DNA from: Candidatus Margulisiibacteriota bacterium
GTDB lineage: Bacteria > Margulisbacteria > WOR-1 > O2-12-FULL-45-9
Length of the DNA: 6,150 nt
Assembly (NCBI GenBank): GCA_018817195.1
Contig: JAHIUL010000081.1
Location: 1 to 6,150 of the forward strand
Direction of reading: 5' to 3'
The translations under genes and the position numbers were made by a program. How positions within the stretch are numbered: position 1 is the first letter of the stretch; each line of letters begins with the position of its first letter. Below, piece after piece: positions 1-6,150 of this stretch. Below the pieces are notes generated by a model. The model saw nothing but the letters and a program-made list of their open reading frames with translations. It was not told the DNA's origin and did not search any database.

Positions 1-225
1 AGAGGTAAAGATGTCGAAATCTTTATTTCAGATACAGGCCACGGCATCCCGCATAAGGAACTGGCTAAAGTCTTTGATCCATTTTTTACAACTAAAGAAT
101 CTGGCACAGGGTTGGGACTTTATATTTCCAAGACTATCATTGATGAACACCACGGTAAGATTTCTGCGGAGAGCGAGGAGGGCAAGGGGACTACTTTTCG
201 AGTTATGTTGCCTGTTGCGGGTTAA
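1..225 (+). CDS. Sensor histidine kinase, C-terminal fragment (HATPase_c domain)
   Basis: This is the last 74 codons of a gene that begins upstream of the window, read in frame 1 and ending at a TAA at 223-225. The sequence shows the later ATP-binding boxes of a GHKL histidine kinase: a G1 box DTGHGIP (local residues 11-17), an F box FDPFFTTK (25-32), a G2 box GTGLGL (35-40), and the typical closing strand with GKGTTFRVMLP (61-71). Such kinases phosphorylate their own histidine using ATP and pass the phosphate to a response regulator. The phospho-acceptor histidine, N box and sensor part lie outside the window, so signal and partner are unknown. The FxPFFTTK style matches the NtrB/AtoS-like class. 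The domain end looks intact. No response-regulator gene follows on this side, and no clear hairpin terminator is visible after the stop. Confidence 0.93.
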   Translation, partial: RGKDVEIFISDTGHGIPHKELAKVFDPFFTTKESGTGLGLYISKTIIDEHHGKISAESEEGKGTTFRVMLPVAG

Positions 226-253
226 TTCTATTTTTAATCAAATTTTTTTAAAT

Positions 254-353
254 AAGTGTCTCTGATTATCGCTAATTTTGTCTTTCGCTAATTACGCCAA
301 TAACCATATCGCGAATAGCGCTAATCTGCGCTGACTAACTCTAATTACTATTT
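254..353. repeat. Left terminal inverted repeat of the GxxExxY cassette
   Basis: This AT-rich stretch pairs in inverted orientation with 778-878. Three blocks match exactly and in the same order: 262-278 with 854-870 (17 bp), 297-305 with 826-834 (9 bp), and 343-353 with 778-788 (11 bp). Weaker similarity continues to the outside (aagtg at 254-258 against cactt at 874-878). Offsets from the outer edge agree to within 1 bp (0, 35, 81 against 0, 36, 82), so this is one diverged repeat rather than chance matches. Internally it is made of degenerate copies of cgctaat (270, 286, 295, 310, 319, 329), spaced about 9-10 or 15-16 bp. It starts 28 bp after the kinase stop codon. Confidence 0.85.
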
Positions 354-367
354 TATGAATTAAGTCT

Positions 368-745
368 TTATTTGCCTTTAAGAATGCGCTTGTAGAAAAT
401 ATTGTTACGGTTGAGGCTAGCTAGGATCCCAAGCTTGAGATCTGCTTGTTTTAAATAGTTGAGGACCTGCATGATGTCTTTCTTTGTGAAACAGGGTGTT
501 ATTTTTAATTCCAAAATAATTTTGTGGTCAATAATAAAATCTAGGTAATATCGGCCGATCAATTTTCCTTCATAGTTAAAGTCTGTTCTTACTTGTTCAA
601 GGAAAGGGATCTGATTAACAACCAGCTCACGTCTAACAGCTTGTTGATAGTACTTTTCTTGATATCCACCACCTAGTTGATTATAGACCTTAAATAAGAT
701 GCCAATAATCCTATAACTTAACTCCGGATAAATTAACTCTGCCAT
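368..745 (-). CDS. GxxExxY family protein (PDDEXK-like)
   Basis: This is a 125-residue protein with the signature of the GxxExxY family: G27-x-x-E30-x-x-Y33 near the N-terminus, preceded by a YRIIGILFKVYNQLG helix. A nuclease-like core follows, with D69 (YLDFII) and E79-x-K81 (LELK), as in the PDDEXK fold. The QVLNYLKQADLKLGIL stretch (93-107) matches the family's usual helix and strand. The length is normal for the family. The biochemical role is not established; DNA cleavage is an inference from the fold. The start ATG (743-745) has a GAGAGG ribosome-binding site 10 bases upstream (756-761 on the plus strand). It is the only minus-strand gene here. It sits between inverted repeats, so it looks like cargo or the driver of a small cassette. 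A possible but weak promoter lies within the right repeat (TTGACG at 806-801, TACTAT at 785-780, 15-bp spacing). Confidence 0.88.
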   Translation of the reverse strand: MAELIYPELSYRIIGILFKVYNQLGGGYQEKYYQQAVRRELVVNQIPFLEQVRTDFNYEGKLIGRYYLDFIIDHKIILELKITPCFTKKDIMQVLNYLKQADLKLGILASLNRNNIFYKRILKGK

Positions 746-777
746 AATTGCTATTCCTCTCTTTTAATAAATTTTTT

Positions 778-878
778 AAATAGTAATTTGCGACCATCAG
801 CGTCAATTCGCGGATTAGCGACCAAGGTTATTGGTGTAGATTAGAGACTAATCAAATTAGCGATAATCAGCGGCACTT
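778..878. repeat. Right terminal inverted repeat of the GxxExxY cassette
   Basis: This is the partner of the 254-353 repeat, in reverse orientation, with three collinear exact blocks of 11, 9 and 17 bp. It carries the reverse-strand form of the same degenerate motif, for example attagcg at 814-820 and 856-862, and atcagcg at 796-802 and 866-872. The inner end begins 33 bp upstream of the GxxExxY start codon, so any promoter of that gene must lie in or next to this repeat. Confidence 0.85.
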
Positions 879-965
879 CTAAAGAAGAGCAATGTTATTA
901 CCAGGGGAAAGCAAAATTAAATTTCCTATTTTTACGCAAAAAATTAGTTCTTCGCTCGTGCTAAC

Positions 966-981
966 TGTCGAAATTTCGACA
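966..981. promoter_or_regulatory. Perfect 16-bp palindrome in the leader of the unknown small gene
   Basis: The sequence tgtcgaaatttcgaca is an uninterrupted, exact palindrome with an AT-rich centre, flanked on both sides by ctaac (961-965 and 982-986). It lies 75 bp upstream of the chosen start codon at 1057 in a stretch with no other gene. A binding site for a dimeric regulator is possible. It is not followed by a T run, so it does not look like a terminator. No regulator can be named from the sequence. Confidence 0.4.
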
Positions 982-1056
982 CTAACTTACATGAAATCCC
1001 CCTCAAAATCTGCCGATATATATATAGTAGGAACCAATAGGAGGATCTGGAATCCC

Positions 1057-1335
1057 ATGAATGATCGATTTAAGATCGACGAATTTAAGAAGTCCATAAA
1101 AGAGATTGAGCAGGTTGGCAATCACCGCTTGCTGCGCGAGCTTGAGGATAAGGTAATCCAGGAAGTTGTCCGGCTTGTCCAGGACGGCACTGAGGCAGCC
1201 AAGGCAGACCTCAAAAAGCTGGAAATGATTGTTAACGAAGAACTAAAGTCTCACTCAAAACAAAGCCTTCTTCTCTCGGCCCTCAAAAACAGCATTTCCG
1301 GCGCATTATCTGTTGCGAAATTGAATTTGTTTTAG
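1057..1335 (+). CDS. Small helical protein of unknown function
   Basis: I do not recognise this 92-residue protein. It is charged and appears almost wholly alpha-helical (long runs such as FKIDEFKKSIKEIEQVG and EAAKADLKKLEMIVNEEL), with a more hydrophobic C-terminal tail ending AKLNLF. No signal peptide, membrane segment, metal-binding cysteines or catalytic motif is visible. The ATG at 1057 was chosen because AGGAGG lies at 1039-1044, 12 bases upstream. The frame stays open back to 892, but that extension has no ribosome-binding site and runs through the palindrome and AT-rich leader, so it is probably non-coding. The gene ends 51 bp before ileS, which has its own likely promoter, so it is probably transcribed separately. 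Confidence 0.6.
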   Translation: MNDRFKIDEFKKSIKEIEQVGNHRLLRELEDKVIQEVVRLVQDGTEAAKADLKKLEMIVNEELKSHSKQSLLLSALKNSISGALSVAKLNLF

Positions 1336-1346
1336 TTTTGCCTTCC

Positions 1347-1375
1347 TTGTATCCCTCTTTTTCTCGTGTTAAAAT
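1347..1375 (+). promoter_or_regulatory. Predicted extended -10 promoter of the ileS operon
   Basis: TTGTAT (1347-1352) and TAAAAT (1370-1375) are separated by 17 bp, and TG at 1367-1368 gives an extended -10 element. Transcription would start near 1381-1383, only about 4-6 bases before the ileS ATG at 1387. No Shine-Dalgarno sequence precedes that ATG, which fits a nearly leaderless message. The -35 box is weak (3 of 6 matches). No T-box leader fits in this 51-bp gap. Confidence 0.5.
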
Positions 1376-1386
1376 AAGTATTCCTT

Positions 1387-4161
1387 ATGGAATACAAGAA
1401 AACATTAAATTTGCCCAAAACAGACTTTCCCATTCGCGCTAACCTCAAGGCAGTTGAGGAAGAGTTTACTGCCAAATGGGAAGAAGAAGATGTCTATGGG
1501 AAGGCCCTTCGACAAGCTCAGGGCAGGCCTAAATATGTTCTTCACGATGGACCGCCATACCCCAACGGCGACATTCATCTTGGCCACGCACTTAATAAGA
1601 TTCTCAAAGATATAGTTGTTAAATATAAGTCTATGTCAGGCTTTCAAGCACCATACGTGCCGGGCTGGGACTGTCACGGATTGCCGATAGAAACACAGTT
1701 AATCAAAGAAATCGGCGATAAGCGCAAAGAGATGTCAATTTCTGAGTTTCGCCAAAAATGTAAAGAGTATGCGCTCAAATATGTTGACCTACAGCGCACA
1801 GAATTTAAGCGCTTGGGTGTGTTTGGCCAGTGGGATAAACCTTATTTAACCATTGACCATGTTTATGAAGAAAAAATTATTGAATTGTTCGGTGTTTTAG
1901 CAGAAAAGGGCTACATTTATCGCGGCTTAAAACCAATTCACTGGTGCCCCAAGTGCGAAACTGCGCTGGCAGAAGCGGAAATTGAATACGAAGATGATAG
2001 GTCGCCGTCGATTCACGTTAAATTTAATGTTATTGATCCAAAGAGCATAAAAGTAGATAAAAAATCTCCAGTTGCGAGTATCAAGGATCCAGTATCGTTT
2101 GTTATTTGGACAACAACTCCCTGGACACTTCCGGCTAACGTGGCCATCGCTGCACATCCTGACTACGAGTACGTATTTTTGAAATCCGAAATCCGAGATC
2201 CGAAATCCGAACAAGGAGAAGTATTTATTATAGCGGAAGGGCTAGTTGAGGATTTTGTTAAAAGGTTGGAGATTACGGATTATAAGATCATTGATAAGAC
2301 AAAAGGTAAATTTCTTGAAGGAATACTAGCGAAACATCCGTTTGTTGAGCGCGAAGTTATGCTGGTGCTGGATGAATATGTGACGCTGGAGCAGGGCACA
2401 GGTTTGGTCCACATCGCGCCTGGCCATGGTGAAGAAGATTATAAGGTCGGCTTAAAGTATAAACTGCCGATTGTCATGCCGGTTGATGAAAAAGGTCATT
2501 TTGACGATTCAGTGCCTGCCTTTATCAAAGGGATGTACTACGATAAATCTAACAAAGTCATTACTGAACACATGAAAGAGAATGGCTCTCTTTTAAAACT
2601 GGAATTTTTTAAACGCCCTTATCCGCATTGCTGGCGCTGCAAGAAACCCGTTATTTTCCGCGCTACTGAACAATGGTTTATTTCTGTTGACCATAAGGAT
2701 ATGAGGAAAGAAGCGCTAAAAGCTATTGGTGAAACCAAATGGTTTCCTAGCTGGGGTGAAAACCGCATCCGTGGCATGGTTGAAACACGGCCAGACTGGT
2801 GTATTTCCCGCCAGCGCTCCTGGGGCGTGCCAATCCCAGCCTTCTATTGCGAAAAATGCAACAAACCGCAAATGACTGGTGTTTTTAATAAGGCTATCAG
2901 AGATTTAGTGCGCGAACACGGCACCAATGGCTGGTTTGAAAAAGAAGTCAGCGATATTCTGCCAAAGGGGACAAAATGTTCCTGCGGCGGCAGTGAGTTT
3001 ACTAAGGAAACAGATATTTTAGATGTTTGGTTTGAATCAGGTTCATCCCATGCTGCTGTGCTTGAAACAAGGCCAGACCACACTTGGCCAGCTGACCTTT
3101 ACCTTGAGGGTTCAGATCAGCATCGAGGTTGGTTTCAGACGTCGTTGCTATTGGGTATTGGCTATAAGGGAAGGGCGCCATTTAAAGCTGTTTTAACTCA
3201 CGGCTTCACTATTGATGATAAAGGCAAGAAGATGAGTAAGTCCCAGGGCAACGTAATTAGCCCGCAAGAAGTAGTTAAAGAATACGGGGCAGATATTTTG
3301 CGCCTCTGGGTGGCTTCCACTGATTTTCGCAATGATATGGCTGCGTCCAAGAACATTCTTAAGCAGGTTAGAGAAGCGTATAGTAAGATTCGTAATACTT
3401 GTCGCTTCTTATTAAGTAACCTCGGTGATTTTGGTGATGGGAGGGCAGTTGATTACGGTGATATGCTGGAAGTTGATAAGTGGATACTGCTGAGGCTCCA
3501 TCGTTTAATCGAACGTGTTAAAAAAGCCTATGACAACTTTGAATTCCACATTGTTTATCATGCGCTCTACAACTTTTGTGTGAGTGATTTGTCGGCCTAC
3601 TATTTAGATATGTCTAAAGACAGGCTTTATTGTGATGGGACAGATTCAATTGAGCGAAAATCTGCACAAACTGCCATAAATGAGATTCTTCAGGTGCTAA
3701 TTAGGTTAATGGCACCGATTCTTTCATTTACAGCGGAAGACATTTTGCGTTTTGTTTCGAGTATCGAGTCACGAGTATCGAGTGTCTTTTTAACTGCGAT
3801 GCCAGAGGTTAATAAAAAGTACTTGGATACTAAACTTGAAGAAAAGTGGGAGAAGATTCTAGGGTTAAGAGAAGAAATTTATAAACAGATTGAAGACTTA
3901 AGGGCAAAAAAAGAAATTTCTGCTTCAGTTGAAGCTTTAGTTGAAATTGGTTCAGACAAAAGGTCATGGCTAAAGGGCATGGAAGAGATTTTGCCTATGA
4001 TTTTAATCGTATCTCAGGTAAAATTAGTTGATGGCGATGGGGTTGTGGTAAAGCACGCGGCTGGCAAAAAATGTGTCCGCTGCTGGATGTGGCAGGAAGA
4101 TGTGGGTACGGATAAAAAACACCCCGAACTCTGCGCTCGTTGTGCTAAAGTGGTAGTGTGA
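1387..4161 (+). CDS. ileS: Isoleucyl-tRNA synthetase (bacterial type)
   Basis: This cytoplasmic class I synthetase charges tRNA-Ile with isoleucine using ATP and edits mischarged valine. All family landmarks are present. The HIGH box reads HLGH (residues 64-67) in the GPPYPNG context. The CP1 editing domain has WTTTPWTLPAN (threonines 242-244) and GTGLVHIAPGHGEED with D351. KMSKS is at 615-619. A C-terminal zinc finger carries C896, C899, C916 and C919. The length of 924 residues is normal. Extra CxxC pairs (in HWCPKC, CWRC, YCEKC and CSC) suggest a further metal site. Three segments look repeat-derived, at residues 40-48, 266-276 and 791-800, all in variable linker positions and all in frame, so the enzyme should be functional. 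There is no Shine-Dalgarno sequence before the ATG. It is the first gene of the operon; ahcY follows after 24 bp. Confidence 0.98.
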   Translation: MEYKKTLNLPKTDFPIRANLKAVEEEFTAKWEEEDVYGKALRQAQGRPKYVLHDGPPYPNGDIHLGHALNKILKDIVVKYKSMSGFQAPYVPGWDCHGLPIETQLIKEIGDKRKEMSISEFRQKCKEYALKYVDLQRTEFKRLGVFGQWDKPYLTIDHVYEEKIIELFGVLAEKGYIYRGLKPIHWCPKCETALAEAEIEYEDDRSPSIHVKFNVIDPKSIKVDKKSPVASIKDPVSFVIWTTTPWTLPANVAIAAHPDYEYVFLKSEIRDPKSEQGEVFIIAEGLVEDFVKRLEITDYKIIDKTKGKFLEGILAKHPFVEREVMLVLDEYVTLEQGTGLVHIAPGHGEEDYKVGLKYKLPIVMPVDEKGHFDDSVPAFIKGMYYDKSNKVITEHMKENGSLLKLEFFKRPYPHCWRCKKPVIFRATEQWFISVDHKDMRKEALKAIGETKWFPSWGENRIRGMVETRPDWCISRQRSWGVPIPAFYCEKCNKPQMTGVFNKAIRDLVREHGTNGWFEKEVSDILPKGTKCSCGGSEFTKETDILDVWFESGSSHAAVLETRPDHTWPADLYLEGSDQHRGWFQTSLLLGIGYKGRAPFKAVLTHGFTIDDKGKKMSKSQGNVISPQEVVKEYGADILRLWVASTDFRNDMAASKNILKQVREAYSKIRNTCRFLLSNLGDFGDGRAVDYGDMLEVDKWILLRLHRLIERVKKAYDNFEFHIVYHALYNFCVSDLSAYYLDMSKDRLYCDGTDSIERKSAQTAINEILQVLIRLMAPILSFTAEDILRFVSSIESRVSSVFLTAMPEVNKKYLDTKLEEKWEKILGLREEIYKQIEDLRAKKEISASVEALVEIGSDKRSWLKGMEEILPMILIVSQVKLVDGDGVVVKHAAGKKCVRCWMWQEDVGTDKKHPELCARCAKVVV
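1502..1530. repeat. REP-like palindromic repeat inside ileS (encodes LRQAQGRP)
   Basis: The core cccttcgacaagctcaggg (1505-1523) lies between arms aggcc (1502-1506) and ggcct (1526-1530). It reads as LRQAQGRP in the ileS frame and as SLSKG-type sequence on the other strand. From memory, this peptide pair recurs in unrelated predicted proteins wherever this repeat family occurs. It occupies the short variable linker just before the VLHDGPPYPNG motif. Aligned in reverse orientation, its core matches the repeat at 5474-5492 at 13 of 19 positions. Confidence 0.75.
2181..2208. repeat. Four tandem 7-bp units inside ileS
   Basis: Four consecutive units read gaaatcc, gaaatcc, gagatcc, gaaatcc. They encode the KSEIRDPKSE segment (about residues 266-275) in the editing domain, between YEYVFL and GEVFIIAEGL, where a loop between strands is expected. 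The 7-bp period is not a multiple of three, so the peptide is not periodic although the DNA is. Similar aatccga tandems are common as intergenic repeats in many uncultivated bacteria (from memory). Confidence 0.75.
3758..3783. repeat. Duplicated 12-mer inside ileS
   Basis: The 12-mer cgagtatcgagt occurs at 3758-3769 and again at 3772-3783, separated by ca. It encodes SSIESRVSSV (residues 791-800), in the anticodon-binding domain between LSFTAEDILRFV and FLTAMPEVN. Each 12-mer itself contains two cgagt units. Homologues such as E. coli IleRS have a short loop of unrelated sequence there. Confidence 0.7.
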
Positions 4162-4167
4162 TTTTAA

Positions 4168-5448
<1,281 letters not shown>

Positions 5449-5473
5449 AATCAATGACAAATGACAAAACTCG

Positions 5474-5492
5474 TCCCGAGCCAGTCGAGGGA
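5474..5492. repeat. REP-like palindromic repeat before the DUF5665 gene
   Basis: This copy lies between ahcY and the next gene. Aligned to the reverse complement of the ileS copy (1505-1523), it shares gagc and gtcga plus the outer cc and gg pairs, 13 of 19 positions, so the two belong to one family in opposite orientation. A small ctcg/cgag hairpin overlaps its left end (5470-5480). Its right end supplies GAGGG at 5487-5491, 7 bases before the ATG at 5499. If translated in the downstream frame it would read TRPEPVEG. Confidence 0.7.
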
Positions 5493-5498
5493 TTAAAA

Positions 5499-5858
5499 AT
5501 GTCAAATGAAGGTAAATCACAATCTGAGGAAAAAGAACTGCTTCAGCAGGAAAATACTTTGCTGGATAAGTTGAATGATCGGGTCGGGAAGCTGGCGGAC
5601 GCGATTGAGCGGACCAGGATTGATGAATATACTTCAATGATTACGCGTCCCTGGAAATTCTTTTTTATTAATTTTGCTGCTGGGATCTTCCGCGGTTTAG
5701 GCATGGCTGTCGGGTTTACTATTATTGCAGCCATTTTTCTTTATGTATTAGTCCAGTTGCTCAGGAACATGGTTGATTTGCCGATCGTTGGGGCTTATAT
5801 AGCTGAGATTGTCAGGTTTGTTAACCAGTATCTTAACCAGGGATTACCCGCGCAATAA
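5499..5858 (+). CDS. DUF5665-type small membrane protein
   Basis: This 119-residue protein has a charged N-terminal helix likely to form a coiled coil (about residues 8-41, ELLQQENTLLDKLNDRVGKLADAIE). It then has a conserved-looking YTSMITRPWKFFFINFAAGIFRGLGMAVGFT stretch and one clear membrane segment at about 66-88, followed by an amphipathic tail with LPIVGAYIAEIVRFVNQYL. This layout matches DUF5665 (recognised from memory); its function is unknown. It probably sits in the cytoplasmic membrane with the coiled coil in the cytoplasm. The start at 5499 was chosen because GAGGG lies 7 bases upstream. An in-frame ATG at 5454 (AGGAAGG 12 bases before) would add 15 residues translated through the palindromic repeat and is less likely. 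Its stop codon overlaps the lspA start by one base. Confidence 0.8.
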   Translation: MSNEGKSQSEEKELLQQENTLLDKLNDRVGKLADAIERTRIDEYTSMITRPWKFFFINFAAGIFRGLGMAVGFTIIAAIFLYVLVQLLRNMVDLPIVGAYIAEIVRFVNQYLNQGLPAQ

Positions 5859-6150
5859 TGCTTTTTTATGCAATAGCGCTTGGCGTAACTATTGTTGACC
5901 AGCTGATTAAATTCATTGTTCACAAATTTATGTTTTTGGGCCAATCTATTCCTGTATTAAACGGAGTGCTTAAGCTGACCTATGTTCGCAATACTGGCGC
6001 AGCTTTTTCTTTATTTAAAGGCTTTTCCCCATATTTAGCTGTAATTGGTGTCATTGTTATTGCTGTGGTTTTATTTTTCCATTACAGGATTTCTTACAAG
6101 CGAGTACTAATGCAAACCGGCCTGGCTTTTGTGTTAGGCGGCAGCTTTGG
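5858..6150 (+). CDS. lspA: Lipoprotein signal peptidase II, N-terminal part
   Basis: LspA is a cytoplasmic-membrane aspartic protease that removes the signal peptide from lipid-modified prolipoproteins. Ninety-seven residues are present before the window ends. They include the first membrane helix with VDQLIK (13-18), the GQSIPVLNGVLKLTYVRNTGAAFSLF region (28-53, with the conserved N45-T-G-A-A-F), a second membrane helix (about 59-75), and the beginning of a third leading into GGSFG. The catalytic aspartates normally follow in GGxxGNxxDR and further on, so they are outside the window and cannot be checked. The N-terminus MLFYAIAL aligns with the short N-termini of Firmicutes LspA, supporting this start. 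The ATG overlaps the preceding TAA (TAATG) and there is no strong Shine-Dalgarno sequence, so translation is probably coupled. Confidence 0.95.
   Translation, partial: MLFYAIALGVTIVDQLIKFIVHKFMFLGQSIPVLNGVLKLTYVRNTGAAFSLFKGFSPYLAVIGVIVIAVVLFFHYRISYKRVLMQTGLAFVLGGSF

Larger units (their letters stand above)
254..878. mobile_element. Putative inverted-repeat cassette carrying a GxxExxY gene
   Basis: The two inverted repeats and the single gene between them form a unit of about 625 bp. It has no transposase, integrase or recombinase gene of its own. I see no convincing target-site duplication at the edges. A mobile or formerly mobile nature is inferred from the inverted-repeat architecture and from the isolated opposite-strand gene. 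It could instead be a chromosomal locus whose flanking repeats simply arose from a common intergenic repeat family. Confidence 0.5.

Noticed and set aside
11..265. Open frame of 84 codons at the left end
   Set aside because: It is out of frame with the histidine kinase domain, whose boxes are unmistakable in frame 1 across the same bases.
262..345. Possible CRISPR-like array
   Set aside because: The units are short, degenerate and irregularly spaced, have no spacer-sized gaps, and are mirrored beyond the GxxExxY gene; no cas gene is present.
892..1056. N-terminal extension of the small unknown protein back to 892
   Set aside because: There is no ribosome-binding site at 892, the stretch runs through a perfect palindrome and AT-rich leader, and a good SD precedes the ATG at 1057.
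1336..1386. T-box leader or rho-independent terminator before ileS
   Set aside because: The gap is only 51 bp, has no stable hairpin followed by a T run, and is mostly taken up by the predicted promoter.
1405..1587. Minus-strand open frame containing SLSKG
   Set aside because: It is antisense to the ileS active-site region; the peptide is just the reverse reading of the palindromic repeat.
1927..3083. Other minus-strand open frames inside ileS
   Set aside because: They are shadows of a fully supported IleRS reading frame with no start signals or recognisable domains.

Overview
This window comes from a bacterial genome of moderate-to-low GC (estimated by eye at a little over 40 %). It is probably an uncultivated lineage. 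Standard code fits: TAA, TAG and TGA all end plausible genes. IleRS is the bacterial type and LspA is bacteria-specific. The closest impression is a candidate phylum such as Margulisbacteria/Saganbacteria, Omnitrophota or Patescibacteria, but nothing here decides between them. The density of short palindromic and tandem repeats, inside as well as between genes, is typical of such genomes.

Layout from left to right. (1) 1-225 is the 3' end of a sensor histidine kinase (ATP-binding domain). (2) 254-878 is a compact cassette: a GxxExxY-family (PDDEXK-like) gene on the minus strand, bracketed by imperfect terminal inverted repeats of roughly 90-100 bp built from a degenerate 'cgctaat'-like motif. 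(3) 879-1335 holds a leader with a perfect 16-bp palindrome, followed by a small helical protein of unknown function. (4) 1387-5858 and beyond is an apparent plus-strand operon: ileS, ahcY, a DUF5665-type membrane protein, and lspA, which is cut by the window end. An extended -10 promoter sits almost on the ileS start codon. Gaps within the operon are 24 bp, 50 bp and a 1-bp overlap.

The operon is housekeeping in nature. It covers isoleucine charging, removal of S-adenosylhomocysteine after methylation, a small coiled-coil/membrane protein, and lipoprotein signal-peptide cleavage. The ileS-lspA neighbourhood is widespread in bacteria; here ahcY and the DUF5665 gene lie between the two.

Two things stand out. 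The first is the inverted-repeat GxxExxY cassette, which looks like a small mobile or selfish unit. The second is that ileS carries three different repeat-derived segments in frame: a REP-like palindrome, a 7-bp tandem and a duplicated 12-mer. A second copy of the REP-like palindrome, in opposite orientation, lies just before the DUF5665 gene and seems to supply its ribosome-binding site.
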